DNA of 64,000 nucleotides from Actinomadura rubteroloni. GTDB lineage: Bacteria; Actinomycetota; Actinomycetes; Streptosporangiales; Streptosporangiaceae. The stretch covers positions 496,001 through 560,000 of the forward strand of contig NZ_MTBP01000002.1 in assembly GCF_002911665.1 (NCBI RefSeq), in the 5' to 3' direction. Position numbers and translations under genes: made by a program. Positions 24,256 to 32,619 of this stretch are shown here, piece by piece. The notes under the pieces were generated by a model, which was not told where the DNA came from, ran no database searches, and worked only from the letters and a program-made list of their open reading frames with translations. Every line of letters begins with the position of its first letter. The stretch's first letter is position 1.

Positions 24256-24615
24256 CTAGTTGAAGGAGTCGCCGCAGGCGCAGGAGCCCGACGCGTTCGG
24301 GTTGTCGATCGTGAAGCCCTGCTTCTCGATCGAGTCCACGAAGTCGATCGTGGCGCCGGTCAGGTACGGGGCGCTCATCCGGTCCACGCGGACGTTCAGG
24401 CCGTCGAAGTCCTGGACCTGGTCGCCGTCCATCTCGCGCTCGTCGAAGAAGAGCTGGTAGATCAGGCCGGAGCAGCCGCCGGGCTGGACCGCGACGCGCA
24501 GCGCCAGGTCGTCCCGGCCCTCCTGCTCAAGAAGGCCCTTGGCCTTCTCGGCGGCGGCGGCGGTGAGGATCACGCCCTGCGCGGTGTCCTGCGTCGTCTC
24601 GCTCGAAACCGTCAT
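24256..24615 (-). CDS. erpA: A-type iron-sulfur carrier (HesB/ErpA family)
   Basis: A 119-residue Fe-S cluster carrier. The three conserved cysteines are in place: GGCSGLIYQ (one) and GSCACGDSF (two) at the C-terminus. The protein also has the family FDGLNVRVD and FVDSIEKQGFTIDNPNA segments. Such proteins receive clusters from the SUF machinery and give them to apo-enzymes. The neighbour NadA, across a divergent promoter, is a 4Fe-4S enzyme and a plausible client (inference). The start ATG at 24615 is certain from family length. It corresponds in position to Rv2204c. Confidence 0.93.
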   Translation of the reverse strand: MTVSSETTQDTAQGVILTAAAAEKAKGLLEQEGRDDLALRVAVQPGGCSGLIYQLFFDEREMDGDQVQDFDGLNVRVDRMSAPYLTGATIDFVDSIEKQGFTIDNPNASGSCACGDSFN

Positions 24616-24884
24616 TGTTCAGCTCCCGGGTCTCGCTGCGGGCCGCCCGCCCGGGCGGCGCCCTGTCTGTTCGTGGGACGCGTGGCCACGCCTCTTCTCG
24701 AAGAACAACGTACCTCGCAGTACGCCCATTCCCTTCGTCCACCAGTGTTTCACGTCGCGTTCGCCCCCGTTCCGGGGCGGGTGTGGGCGGTCGCACACCG
24801 CCCCGCCGGACGGGATATGCCGGTTCGTGTGCTTTGATTAGTCGTCAGAGCGACGATAAGTCACGTCGCAGGAGGGAGACTCCC

Positions 24885-26087
24885 GTGACCACCCCCGTGC
24901 AGGACCCTCGCCCTGTTGATCTCGCCCCCGACCAACCGACCCCGACCGACCTCCCGGCGCTGCTGCTCCTCGGGACCGGTGCCGACCCGGCGAGCGAGCG
25001 CGGCGTCGACTGCCCCGGCGAGCTGCCGCCCGCCTCCGACCCGGATCTCGTGGAGCGCGCCAGAGCCGCCAAGGCCGCCCTCGGCGACCGCGTGTTCGTC
25101 CTCGGCCACCACTACCAGCGCGACGAGGTCATCCAGTTCGCCGACGTCACCGGCGACTCGTTCAAGCTCGCGCGGCTCGCCGCCGACCGTCCCGAGGCGC
25201 CCTACGTGGTGTTCTGCGGCGTCCACTTCATGGCCGAGTCCGCCGACATCCTCACCGCCGACCACCAGCAGGTCGTCCTGCCCGACCTCGCCGCCGGGTG
25301 CTCGATGGCCGACATGGCGACGTTCGACCAGGTCGAGGAGTGCTGGGAGGCGCTGGAGGACGCCGGGATCGCGGGCGACGTCGTCCCGGTGACGTACATG
25401 AACTCCTCGGCCGACATCAAGGCGTTCGTCGGACGGCACGGCGGCGTCGTCTGCACGTCGTCCAACGCCAAGCGCGCCCTGGACTGGGCGTACGCGCGGG
25501 GCTCGAAGGTCCTGTTCCTGCCCGACCAGCACCTCGGCCGCAACACCGCCGTCCTGGAGCTGGGCTTCGCGCTGGAGGACTGCGTCGTCTACAACCCGCA
25601 CCGGCCGGGCGGGGGCCTGCCGGACGGGGCGCTGCGCGACGCCCGCATGATCCTGTGGCGCGGGCACTGCTCGGTGCACGGACGGTTCTCGCTCGACTCG
25701 GTGAACGACGTCCGCGCGCGGGTGCCGGGCGTGAACGTGCTCGTCCACCCCGAGTGCCAGCACGAGGTCGTCACGGCCGCCGACCTCGTCGGCTCGACCG
25801 AGTTCATCATCAAGGCGATCGAGGAGGCCCCGGCGGGCTCGTCGTGGGCGGTCGGGACGGAGCTGAACCTCGTCCGGCGGCTCGCGAACGCCCACCCGGA
25901 CAAGAACGTCATGTTCCTCGACAAGACGGTCTGCTTCTGCTCCACGATGAACCGGATCGACCTGCCGCACCTGGTGCTGTCGCTGGAGTCGCTGGCGCGC
26001 GGCGAGGTCGTCAACCGCATCCAGGTCGATCCGGAGACCGCGCACTACGCCCGCGCGGCCCTGGATCGGATGCTCGCCCTGCCGTAG
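24885..26087 (+). CDS. nadA: Quinolinate synthase NadA
   Basis: A 400-residue 4Fe-4S enzyme that condenses iminoaspartate with dihydroxyacetone phosphate to quinolinate in NAD synthesis. It shows the three-fold NadA repeat: VLGHHYQRDEVIQFADVTGD, then VVFCGVHFMAESADIL, VTYMNSSADIKAF, VCTSSNAKRAL, FLPDQHLGRNT, WRGHCSVHGRF and HPECQHEVV. Cluster cysteines lie in VVFCGVHF, HPECQHE and KTVCFCSTMNR. The start GTG at 24885 follows GGAGGGAG. No nadB or nadC is next to it; NAD synthesis is completed by nadE at 57.1 kb in the same window. Confidence 0.97.
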   Translation: MTTPVQDPRPVDLAPDQPTPTDLPALLLLGTGADPASERGVDCPGELPPASDPDLVERARAAKAALGDRVFVLGHHYQRDEVIQFADVTGDSFKLARLAADRPEAPYVVFCGVHFMAESADILTADHQQVVLPDLAAGCSMADMATFDQVEECWEALEDAGIAGDVVPVTYMNSSADIKAFVGRHGGVVCTSSNAKRALDWAYARGSKVLFLPDQHLGRNTAVLELGFALEDCVVYNPHRPGGGLPDGALRDARMILWRGHCSVHGRFSLDSVNDVRARVPGVNVLVHPECQHEVVTAADLVGSTEFIIKAIEEAPAGSSWAVGTELNLVRRLANAHPDKNVMFLDKTVCFCSTMNRIDLPHLVLSLESLARGEVVNRIQVDPETAHYARAALDRMLALP

Positions 26088-26104
26088 GCGCGTCCGCCGG
26101 TCCC

Positions 26105-26893
26105 CTACCCGACGCCCGCGTTCTCGGCGAACAGCGCGACGAGCGCGGCGTCGCCGCCGAACGCGAGCGCCGGGTCGCCGGGGGCGCGGCGGCCCCACGC
26201 GAACAGGTAGAGGTCGGCCGCGGCGCCCGCGACGGACGCCGTCGCGTCGGCGGGGGCGGGCCCGTCCGCGCGCTCGGCCGTGAAGCCGTCCGGGGTGAAC
26301 CGCACGTTCCAGCGGGCCCCGGCGTCGGCGGCGGCGAACGTCAATGTCCCGGCGCCGCGCAGTTCCTTGACGCGCGGGCTGAACACGGCGGCGGCGGGCA
26401 GGTTGCCGAGCAGTTCCCCGACGCCGTCGACCGCGACGCCGGCGGGGACGCGCGCCGTCCGGCCGAGCGCGAGGTCGAGGTCGCAGCGGTGGACGGCCGT
26501 CTCGTGCAGCATCCGGCGCGCCCACCATCCGGCCGTGCCGCCGTCCCCCCACGTCCAGACGGGCTCGTCCGGGGCGGTGTCGCGCAGCACGGCGAGAAGG
26601 TCACGGGCTCCTTCGGCGAACCACGGGCCGAGGTCGGCGTCGTCGTCGGGCCAGGTCACGCCCATCTCGCGGCGCCCGGCGGCCTCCTGCGCCCTGGTCG
26701 CGACGAGGCCGCGCGCCCAGCGGTGCACGCCGCCGAGGTGGCGGGTCAGCTCGGCGGCCGTCCACCCCGGGCAGGACGGGACGTCCAGGCCGGGCGGCGC
26801 GTCCGCCAGCGCCGCCGCGTACGCCGCGATCTCGGCCTCGGTCGCGGCGCAGTACGCCTCGTGCGGCCAGCGCGGCCCGTCGTGAGCGCTCAC
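26105..26893 (-). CDS. Mycothiol-dependent maleylpyruvate isomerase family protein
   Basis: A 262-residue DinB-like four-helix enzyme of the actinobacterial MDMPI family. Metal-binding histidines are in LTRHLGGVHRWARG and RRMLHETAVHRCDLDLALG. The C-terminal half (RWNVRFTPDGFTAERADG) is the SCP2-like domain of the family. Members use mycothiol to isomerise, conjugate or detoxify small molecules; the substrate is not predictable. The GTG start at 26893 overlaps the pspAB stop (GTGA), so it is the last gene of the psp operon, linking thiol chemistry with envelope stress (inference). Confidence 0.82.
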   Translation of the reverse strand: MSAHDGPRWPHEAYCAATEAEIAAYAAALADAPPGLDVPSCPGWTAAELTRHLGGVHRWARGLVATRAQEAAGRREMGVTWPDDDADLGPWFAEGARDLLAVLRDTAPDEPVWTWGDGGTAGWWARRMLHETAVHRCDLDLALGRTARVPAGVAVDGVGELLGNLPAAAVFSPRVKELRGAGTLTFAAADAGARWNVRFTPDGFTAERADGPAPADATASVAGAAADLYLFAWGRRAPGDPALAFGGDAALVALFAENAGVG

Positions 26894-27459
26894 AGGCCGG
26901 GGGCGCCCCAGACGGGGAACCAGCGGCCGAGGTCGTCCTCGAACGGCAGGTCGGCGCCGACCGCGCCGCGCACCTGGAGTTCCAGCGCGTTGTCGCGGCG
27001 GTCTCCCGGCAGCGGCGCGAACGGGTAGAACGTGCCGCGCTTGTAGAGGTAGACGAGCCCGAGGCGCTGCCCGTCCGGCCCCCGGAACCCGACGAGCGAG
27101 CACAGCAGGTGCGGCCCGAAGCCGTTGGTCTCCAGCGTGGAGTTCACCGCGTGCAGGTCGGTGACCAGGCCCGCCACGTCCGACGGGTCGTGCGTCGCGA
27201 GGATCCAGGTGTAGCCGTAGGAGTCCTCGCTGATCTCCACGCGCGGCCCCTGGTCGGCGTCCAGCAGGTCCTGGACGTCGCGCTGGAGCCGGGCGAACGC
27301 GCCGCCCTCGGCCGCGCGGAAGCTCACCGAGCCGAGCCCGGTCGGGGTGAACCCGGCCGCGGCCTCCAGCGTCACCGCCGCCGTGGACAGCCCGAACAGC
27401 CGGTCCAGGTCGGGCTTGGCCGGCTTGGACCGGCCGAGCAGCGCGTCCAGGAACCCCAT
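26890..27459 (-). CDS. pspAB: PspA-associated protein PspAB
   Basis: A 189-residue soluble protein starting MGFLDALLGRSKPAKPDLDRLFGLSTAAVTL, the signature of the PspAB family found in actinobacterial psp operons. Beyond the family label its biochemical role is unknown; it has no signal peptide or membrane helix. It lies directly after htpX (1-bp gap) and overlaps the mycothiol-dependent enzyme. It probably acts at the inner face of the membrane with PspA in envelope-stress response. Confidence 0.88.
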   Translation of the reverse strand: MGFLDALLGRSKPAKPDLDRLFGLSTAAVTLEAAAGFTPTGLGSVSFRAAEGGAFARLQRDVQDLLDADQGPRVEISEDSYGYTWILATHDPSDVAGLVTDLHAVNSTLETNGFGPHLLCSLVGFRGPDGQRLGLVYLYKRGTFYPFAPLPGDRRDNALELQVRGAVGADLPFEDDLGRWFPVWGAPGL

Positions 27460-27460
27460 G

Positions 27461-28378
27461 TCACTCCCCTCGGCCGAGCTGGCCGGAGATCTTCTGCAGT
27501 TGCGCGAGCCGCTTCTCCAGCGACGGGTGCGTGGAGAACAGCGTCGCGACGCTGGCGCCCTTGCTGAACGCCGGGGCGAAGAAGAACGCGTTGAACGGCT
27601 CGGCGGAGCGCAGGTCCCGGCTCGGGATCCGCGCCATCTCGCCGGTCACCTTGGTCAGCGCGCTCGCCAGCGCGGACGGGCGCCCGGTCAGCAGCGCCGC
27701 CGCCCGGTCGGCCGACAGCTCCCGGTACCGCGACAGCGCGCGGGTCAGGACGAAGCTGATCGCGTACGCCACCGCGCTGACGGCGACGACCGCGAGCAGG
27801 ATCAGCCCGGTGTTCTGGTCGTTGTCGCGCCGGTTGAAGCCGCCCCACAGCCCGGCCTCCAGGCCGAAGCGGGTCAGCAGCCCGGCGCAGATCCCGAGGA
27901 ACGACGCGACCGTCATGACGGCCACGTCCCGGTGCGCGACGTGCGCCATCTCGTGCGCGAGGACGCCCTCCAGCTCCACCGGGTCGAGCCGCCGCAGCAG
28001 CCCGGTCGTCACGCAGACGACGGCCTTCTTCTGGTTGCGCCCGGTCGCGAACGCGTTCGGCACGTCGGTGTCGGCGACGGCCACGCGGGGCTTGGGGGCG
28101 TCCGACAGCGCGCAGATGCGGTCGATGACGCCGTGCAGCTCGGGCGCCTCCTCCGGCGACACCACGCGGCCGTGCATCGCGAAGATCGTGAGCTTGTCGC
28201 TCAGGAAGTACTGCGCGAACAGGAACACGGCGGCGACGACCAGCGCGATCACGCCCCACTTCGGCACCAGCACGAAGAAGGCGCCGACGAACGCGACGTA
28301 CACCAGCCCCAGCAGGAACATCGTCACCAGCATGCGGGACGTCAGCCCGCGGTCCGGCGCGTAGCGGGTGCGTGCCAT
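27461..28378 (-). CDS. htpX: Membrane zinc metalloprotease HtpX
   Basis: A 305-residue M48B protease. The membrane helices are MLVTMFLLGLVYVAFVGAFFV and WGVIALVVAAVFLFAQYF before, and FLGICAGLLTRFGLEAG and LILLAVVAVSAVAYAISFVL after, the zinc motif GVLAHEMAHVAHRDV. The third ligand glutamate is in RYRELSADRAAALL. HtpX degrades damaged membrane proteins. Being inside the pspA operon ties it to membrane quality control. The start ATG at 28378 is followed by MARTRYAPDRGLTSRM, as in actinobacterial HtpX. A 140-bp gap separates it from pspAA. Confidence 0.95.
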   Translation of the reverse strand: MARTRYAPDRGLTSRMLVTMFLLGLVYVAFVGAFFVLVPKWGVIALVVAAVFLFAQYFLSDKLTIFAMHGRVVSPEEAPELHGVIDRICALSDAPKPRVAVADTDVPNAFATGRNQKKAVVCVTTGLLRRLDPVELEGVLAHEMAHVAHRDVAVMTVASFLGICAGLLTRFGLEAGLWGGFNRRDNDQNTGLILLAVVAVSAVAYAISFVLTRALSRYRELSADRAAALLTGRPSALASALTKVTGEMARIPSRDLRSAEPFNAFFFAPAFSKGASVATLFSTHPSLEKRLAQLQKISGQLGRGE

Positions 28379-28518
28379 CCCTCATCCCCCCTTTCGCGGC
28401 CCCCGCGTCCCACACGGGACGGGGCCGCCCGCGGCCTGCCGCGCGCCGGGACGACGGGCGTCCCGGCGACCGCGCGGGCCGCGTCGTTCCACCGGCGCGG
28501 GGCCGGCGGGTCCCCGGT

Positions 28519-28797
28519 TCAGTCCGGGATCAGTCCCTCGTCGCCGAGCATCTGCCGCACCTCGTCGATGGCGGCGTCCACCGGCGGGAGGATCAGTTCC
28601 GACGGCTCCAGGCTGTCGGGCGGCAGCGGCTTGCCGACCGTCCGGACGTTCTCCAGCAGTTCCTTCAGCGCCGTGCGGAACGTCGACTCGTCGCCGGTGT
28701 CGATGGCGGCTTCGAGCCGGTCGTCCAGCGCGTTGAGCGCCGCGAGGTCGCCGTCGGCGACGTCGAGCTGCCCCTCGCCCATGATCCGGACGATCAC
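28519..28797 (-). CDS. pspAA: PspA-associated protein PspAA
   Basis: A 92-residue protein starting (GTG 28797) with VIVRIMGEGQLDVADGDLAALNALD, the typical start of the PspAA family. It overlaps the pspA stop by GTGA and so is translationally coupled. PspAA is a small partner proposed to bind or modulate PspA oligomers. The 140-bp gap downstream to htpX holds G+C-rich hairpin-like sequence but no convincing gene. Confidence 0.88.
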   Translation of the reverse strand: MIVRIMGEGQLDVADGDLAALNALDDRLEAAIDTGDESTFRTALKELLENVRTVGKPLPPDSLEPSELILPPVDAAIDEVRQMLGDEGLIPD

Positions 28798-29597
28798 TGC
28801 CCACCCCCGGGCTGCTGCGGCCACTGCACCTGCTGGGGGGACGCGGCCTGCTGGCCGTGGGCCTGCTGCTGGCCGGGGTTGAGCTGCTTGGGCGCGGGCG
28901 CCTGGCCCAGCTCGGCCTTCAGCCGCTCCAGCTCCACGTCGACGCCGGGGCCCGAGCCCATGCGGTCCAGCTCGGCCTGGATGTCGTCGCGCGGGCCGGA
29001 GAAGTCCTCCAGGGCGCCGGACTCCAGCAGTTCGTCGATGGCCCCGGCGCGGGCCTTCATGGTCTCGGTCTTCTCCTCGGCGCGCTGGATCGCGAGGCCG
29101 ACGTCGCCCATCTCCTCGGAGATGCCGCTGAACGCCTCGTTGATCTTGGTCTGCGCCTCGGCGGCCGTGTAGGTGGCCTTGATCGTCTCCTTGCGGGTGC
29201 GGAAGGCGTCGACCTTGGCCTGCAGCCGCTGCGAGGCGAGGGTCAGCTTCTCCTCCTCGCCCTGGAGCTGCTGGTACTGGGCGCGCAGGTCGCCGAGCTG
29301 GGAGTCCAGGCCGGCGCGGCGCGTCAGCGCCTCGCGGGCCAGGTCCTCGCGGCCGACCTGGAGTGCCTTCTTGCCCTGCTCGGTCAGCTTGTTCTGCTGC
29401 TGTTCGAGCTGGTTGATCTGCAGCTCCAGCCGCTTGCGGGAGGTGGCCACGTCGGCGACGCCCCGCCGGACCTTCTGGAGCATCTCAAGCTGGCGCTGGT
29501 AGGAGTAGTCCAGTGTCTCGCGCGGATCCTCCATGCGGTCCAAAGCCTTGTTGGCCTTGGACTTGAAGATCATCGACATTCTCTTCATCACGCTCAT
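28794..29597 (-). CDS. pspA: Phage shock protein A (PspA/IM30)
   Basis: A 267-residue ESCRT-III-like membrane-remodelling protein. It starts MSVMKRMSMIFKSKANKALD, the amphipathic helix 1, followed by the long alpha-helical hairpin (RQLEMLQKVRRGVADVATSR; LELQINQLEQQQNKLTEQ) and a C-terminal Gln/Pro-rich tail (AHGQQAASPQQVQWPQQ) that is unusual for PspA. It protects the inner membrane under stress by forming polymers. The ATG at 29597 is preferred; two in-frame ATGs follow at 29588 and 29579. It heads the operon pspA-pspAA-htpX-pspAB and is divergent from a DUF3043 gene. Confidence 0.95.
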   Translation of the reverse strand: MSVMKRMSMIFKSKANKALDRMEDPRETLDYSYQRQLEMLQKVRRGVADVATSRKRLELQINQLEQQQNKLTEQGKKALQVGREDLAREALTRRAGLDSQLGDLRAQYQQLQGEEEKLTLASQRLQAKVDAFRTRKETIKATYTAAEAQTKINEAFSGISEEMGDVGLAIQRAEEKTETMKARAGAIDELLESGALEDFSGPRDDIQAELDRMGSGPGVDVELERLKAELGQAPAPKQLNPGQQQAHGQQAASPQQVQWPQQPGGGQ

Positions 29598-29728
29598 CGC
29601 GCCGGCGCCGGTCCCTTCGTGTGCTGCCCAGTCGCAAACTGGGCTCAATGGCCACTGCTGGGCTTCTATCACCCTACGCGTTAACGCGCGAGGCGGTCAC
29701 GATGTTCGCAGCCGGTAGGCTGATCCTC

Positions 29729-30307
29729 GTGTTCGGACGTCGTACCCAGGAAGCCCCCGAAGATCCTCCTCAGGTCGCAAAGCCGGGAGGCAAGGGGCGC
29801 CCCACGCCCAAGCGGTCGGAAGCGCAGAAGAAGCGCCTCCAGCCCATCACCGCGCCGCCCGCCGACCGCAAGGAGGCGTACAAGCGCGTGCGCGAGCGGC
29901 AGGCCGCCGAGCGCGTGCGGATGCGCGAGGGAATGGCGCGCGGCGACGACAAGTACCTCCTCAAGCGCGACAAGGGCCCGGTGCGGCGCCTCGCCCGCGA
30001 CTACGTGGACTCGCGGCGGACGATCGGCTCGTACCTCATGTACGTGCTGTTCGCGATCGTCGTCCTCAGCCTGCTGCCGATTCCGGCGGCGCGGCTGTTC
30101 GGGCTGTTCGCGCCGCCGGTGCTGCTGCTCGCCGTGTTCGTGGAGGGCTTCACGCTGAACCTCGGCGTCAAGAAGCTCGCGGCGCGGCGTTTCCCGGACG
30201 AGAGCACGCGCGGCATCGGCATGTACGCGGCGCTGCGCGCGATGCAGATCCGGCGGCTGCGCCAGCCCGCGCCGCAGGTGAAGCTCGGGGAGCGTCCCGC
30301 CGCCTGA
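29729..30307 (+). CDS. DUF3043 membrane protein
   Basis: A 192-residue actinobacterial protein of unknown function. The N-terminus is strongly basic (GGKGRPTPKRSEAQKKRLQP, the DUF3043 signature), the middle has KGPVRRLARDYVDSRRTIGSY, then two helices (LMYVLFAIVVLSLLPIPAARL; APPVLLLAVFVEGFTLNLGV). The GTG start at 29729 gives the family start MFGRR and lies 7 nt after TAGGCT (29716-29721), indicating a leaderless mRNA. An ATG at 29702 with a GAGG upstream would add nine residues not seen in the family. It is divergent from pspA with about 130 bp between them. Confidence 0.82.
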   Translation: MFGRRTQEAPEDPPQVAKPGGKGRPTPKRSEAQKKRLQPITAPPADRKEAYKRVRERQAAERVRMREGMARGDDKYLLKRDKGPVRRLARDYVDSRRTIGSYLMYVLFAIVVLSLLPIPAARLFGLFAPPVLLLAVFVEGFTLNLGVKKLAARRFPDESTRGIGMYAALRAMQIRRLRQPAPQVKLGERPAA

Positions 30308-30338
30308 CGGCCCGCGTCCGCGTTCTAGGGTGCGGTCC

Positions 30339-31340
30339 ATGGAGTTCCGACACCTGGGCCGCAGCGGCCTCAAGATCAGCGAGATCGCCTACGGCAACTG
30401 GCTCACCCACGGCTCACAGGTCGAGGAGGACGCCGCGCGCGCGTGCGTCGCGGCGGCCCTCGACGAGGGCGTCACCACGTTCGACACCGCCGACGTCTAC
30501 GCGGGCACCCGCGCGGAGGAGGTCCTCGGCCGGGCGCTCGACGGGCAGCGGCGCGAGGGCCTGGAGATCTTCACCAAGGTGTACTGGCCGACCGGCCCCG
30601 GCCCGAACGACCGGGGGCTGTCGCGCAAGCACATCTTCGAGTCGATCCACGGATCCCTGCGGCGGCTCCGCACCGACTACGTGGACCTCTACCAGGCCCA
30701 CCGGTTCGACTACGAGACCCCCCTCGAAGAGACCCTGCGCGCCTTCGACGACCTCGTCCGGCAGGGCAAGGTGCTGTACGTCGGCGTCTCGGAGTGGCGG
30801 GCCGAGGAGATCGAGCGGGCGCTGAAGATCGCCGACGAGATGGGCTTCGACCGGATCGTCTCCAGCCAGCCGCAGTACTCGATGCTGTGGCGCGTCATCG
30901 AGGACGAGGTCGTCCCGCTGTGCGAGCGGGAGGGCATCGGGCAGATCGTGTGGTCGCCCATCGCGCAGGGCGTCCTGACCGGCAAGTACCAGCCGGGGCA
31001 GGCGCCGCCCGCCGGTTCGCGCGCCACCGACGAGAACGGCGGCGCCGACTTCATCCGCCGGATGCTGAACGACGACCTGCTCACCCGCGTCCAGAACCTC
31101 AAGCCCGTCGCGGACGAGCTCGGGCTCACGATGGCGCAGCTCGCGGTGGCGTGGACGCTCCAGAACCCGAACGTGTCGGCGGCGATCGTCGGGGCGTCGC
31201 GTCCCGAGCAGGTCCGCGACAACGTGCGCGCGGCCGGGGTGAAGCTGGACGCCGACGTCCTCGCCCGCATCGACGACATCCTCGGCGACGTCGTGATCCG
31301 CGACCCCGCCAAGACGGTCAGCCCGCGTCAGCGGCCCTGA
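30339..31340 (+). CDS. Aldo/keto reductase (voltage-gated K+ channel beta-like)
   Basis: A 333-residue (beta/alpha)8 NADPH-dependent oxidoreductase. The start MEFRHLGRSGLKISEIAYGN is the AKR signature; the catalytic tetrad is visible in TFDTADVYAG (Asp, Tyr), FTKVYW (Lys) and YQAHRFD (His). The C-terminal NADPH-binding segment AAIVGASRPEQVRDNVRA is normal. The length and FTKVYWPTGPGPNDRGLSRKHI are typical of the subfamily related to Kv-beta subunits, which reduces small aldehydes and ketones. The start ATG at 30339 is 7 nt after TAGGGT (30326-30331), so the mRNA is probably leaderless. A strong bidirectional hairpin follows the stop. Confidence 0.93.
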   Translation: MEFRHLGRSGLKISEIAYGNWLTHGSQVEEDAARACVAAALDEGVTTFDTADVYAGTRAEEVLGRALDGQRREGLEIFTKVYWPTGPGPNDRGLSRKHIFESIHGSLRRLRTDYVDLYQAHRFDYETPLEETLRAFDDLVRQGKVLYVGVSEWRAEEIERALKIADEMGFDRIVSSQPQYSMLWRVIEDEVVPLCEREGIGQIVWSPIAQGVLTGKYQPGQAPPAGSRATDENGGADFIRRMLNDDLLTRVQNLKPVADELGLTMAQLAVAWTLQNPNVSAAIVGASRPEQVRDNVRAAGVKLDADVLARIDDILGDVVIRDPAKTVSPRQRP

Positions 31341-31348
31341 CCGGGACC

Positions 31349-31383
31349 GCTCCGGCCGGGCGGGCGCGCCGCCCGGCCGGAGC
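31349..31383. terminator. Bidirectional hairpin terminator
   Basis: A perfect 15-bp stem (31349-31363 with 31369-31383) fills the gap between the aldo/keto reductase and the convergent small gene. Confidence 0.8.
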
Positions 31384-31578
31384 TCACGCCTCGTCCAGGG
31401 ACATCGGGTAGACGGCCGCGCCGTCGTCCAGCAGCACGACCCGCTCCACGCCGCCCGCCCGCAGCTCCCGCCAGCTCTCGCCCAGCCACGACTCGGCGTC
31501 GGACCGGGTCGGGAAGGTCTCCTCCGCCGTCCCGGCGTCCTGCCCGTCCGCCTTCTCCAGCTTCCAGCTCCAGGCCAT
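31384..31578 (-). CDS. Small conserved actinobacterial protein
   Basis: A 64-residue protein starting MAWSWKLEKADGQDA, preceded by CGGAGGG at about 7 nt (start 31578). It is acidic, contains a WLGESWRELRAGGVERVVLLDD core, and ends MSLDEA, with no membrane segment or known domain that I can name. Similar short proteins (MAWSWRYE...) are common in actinomycetes. Function unknown. Confidence 0.72.
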   Translation of the reverse strand: MAWSWKLEKADGQDAGTAEETFPTRSDAESWLGESWRELRAGGVERVVLLDDGAAVYPMSLDEA

Positions 31579-31671
31579 CCCGCCGCCCTCCGCTCGATCC
31601 GCCACCCCGTCGCGGTGAGACTAACCGTTCGTCCGGCGGGCGAGCGCACCCGCCTAGAGTCTCTGATCACC

Positions 31672-32619
31672 ATGCGAATCGAGGTTCTGGGGGACGCCGC
31701 CCCCGGCGGGTGGCCGGCGGCGGGCTGCCGCTGCGCGTCGTGCGCGGCGCTGCGGACGGTCGGCGAAGCCCGCGCGGCGTTGAACGTGCTGGTGGACGGC
31801 GTGCCGCTCGACGGCCTGCCGCACCGCGCCGTGCCCGGCGGGTTCGAGGCGGACGCGCCCGGCGGCGGCGTGCTGCTCGTCGCCGCCGGTCCGGGCGCGG
31901 TGCCCGAGCCGTCGCCGGGGACGGTCTACGGGGCCGTCCTGCTCGACTTGGCGGACCGTCCCGAACACCTCGGGCTGCTGCGCCGGGCGGGAGCGGTGAC
32001 GGCGGCGACGCGGGTGCTGGCCGTCCACCGCGACCACCGGACGCGCTCCCCCGCCGAGCTGGACCGCCGCCTGCGGCACTGGCTGGACCCCGCGCCCGCG
32101 CCGCACCGGACGCTGCTGCTCGGCGGCGCCCGGTCGGGCAAGTCGGCGGAGGCGGAGCTGCGCCTGGCCGCCGAGCCGGACGTCACCTACGTCGCGACCG
32201 GCCGGACCGGCGCCGGGGACCCCGAGTGGGCCGCGCGGATCGCCGCGCACCGCGAGCGCCGCCCGTCCTGGTGGACGACCGCCGAGACCGGTGACGTCGC
32301 GGCCGTGCTGCGCGCGGCGCGCGGCGCGGTGCTCGTGGACGGCCTCGGCTCCTGGCTGACCGGCGCGATCGACGCGGCGGACGCCTGGGACGACCCCGCC
32401 CCCGCCGCCGCGCCCCGCATCGACGACCTGGTCGCGGCGTGGCGCGACACGGCCGCACGCGTGATCGCGGTCAGCGACGAGGTGGGCCTGTCGGTGGTGC
32501 CCGCGACCGCGTCCGGACGGGCCTTCCGCGACCTGCTCGGCACACTGAACCGACGGCTGGCCGACGCGTCCGAGGACGTCGCGCTGGTCGTCGCGGGCCG
32601 CGTCCTGGACCTGCCATGA
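31672..32619 (+). CDS. cobU: Adenosylcobinamide kinase/guanylyltransferase CobU with N-terminal MBL-like remnant
   Basis: A 315-residue protein in two parts. Residues 1 to about 135 start MRIEVLGDAAPGGWPAAGCRCASCAAL, which resembles the beginning of metallo-beta-lactamase fold proteins of the PhnP/PqqB type, but the metal-binding HxHxDH motif is absent, so this half cannot be an active hydrolase of that family. Residues about 140-315 are CobU, with the P-loop LLLGGARSGKSAEAE, and phosphorylate adenosylcobinamide and transfer GMP in vitamin B12 assembly. The second-domain motifs VTYVATGRTG and VLVDGLGSWL are normal. Start ATG 31672; the stop overlaps the cobS start by ATGA. Confidence 0.85.
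   Translation: MRIEVLGDAAPGGWPAAGCRCASCAALRTVGEARAALNVLVDGVPLDGLPHRAVPGGFEADAPGGGVLLVAAGPGAVPEPSPGTVYGAVLLDLADRPEHLGLLRRAGAVTAATRVLAVHRDHRTRSPAELDRRLRHWLDPAPAPHRTLLLGGARSGKSAEAELRLAAEPDVTYVATGRTGAGDPEWAARIAAHRERRPSWWTTAETGDVAAVLRAARGAVLVDGLGSWLTGAIDAADAWDDPAPAAAPRIDDLVAAWRDTAARVIAVSDEVGLSVVPATASGRAFRDLLGTLNRRLADASEDVALVVAGRVLDLP

Noticed and set aside
31579..31671. Possible cobalamin riboswitch upstream of cobU
   Set aside because: The gap is under 100 bp and contains no B12-box-like sequence; the start lies near a TAGAGT element instead.
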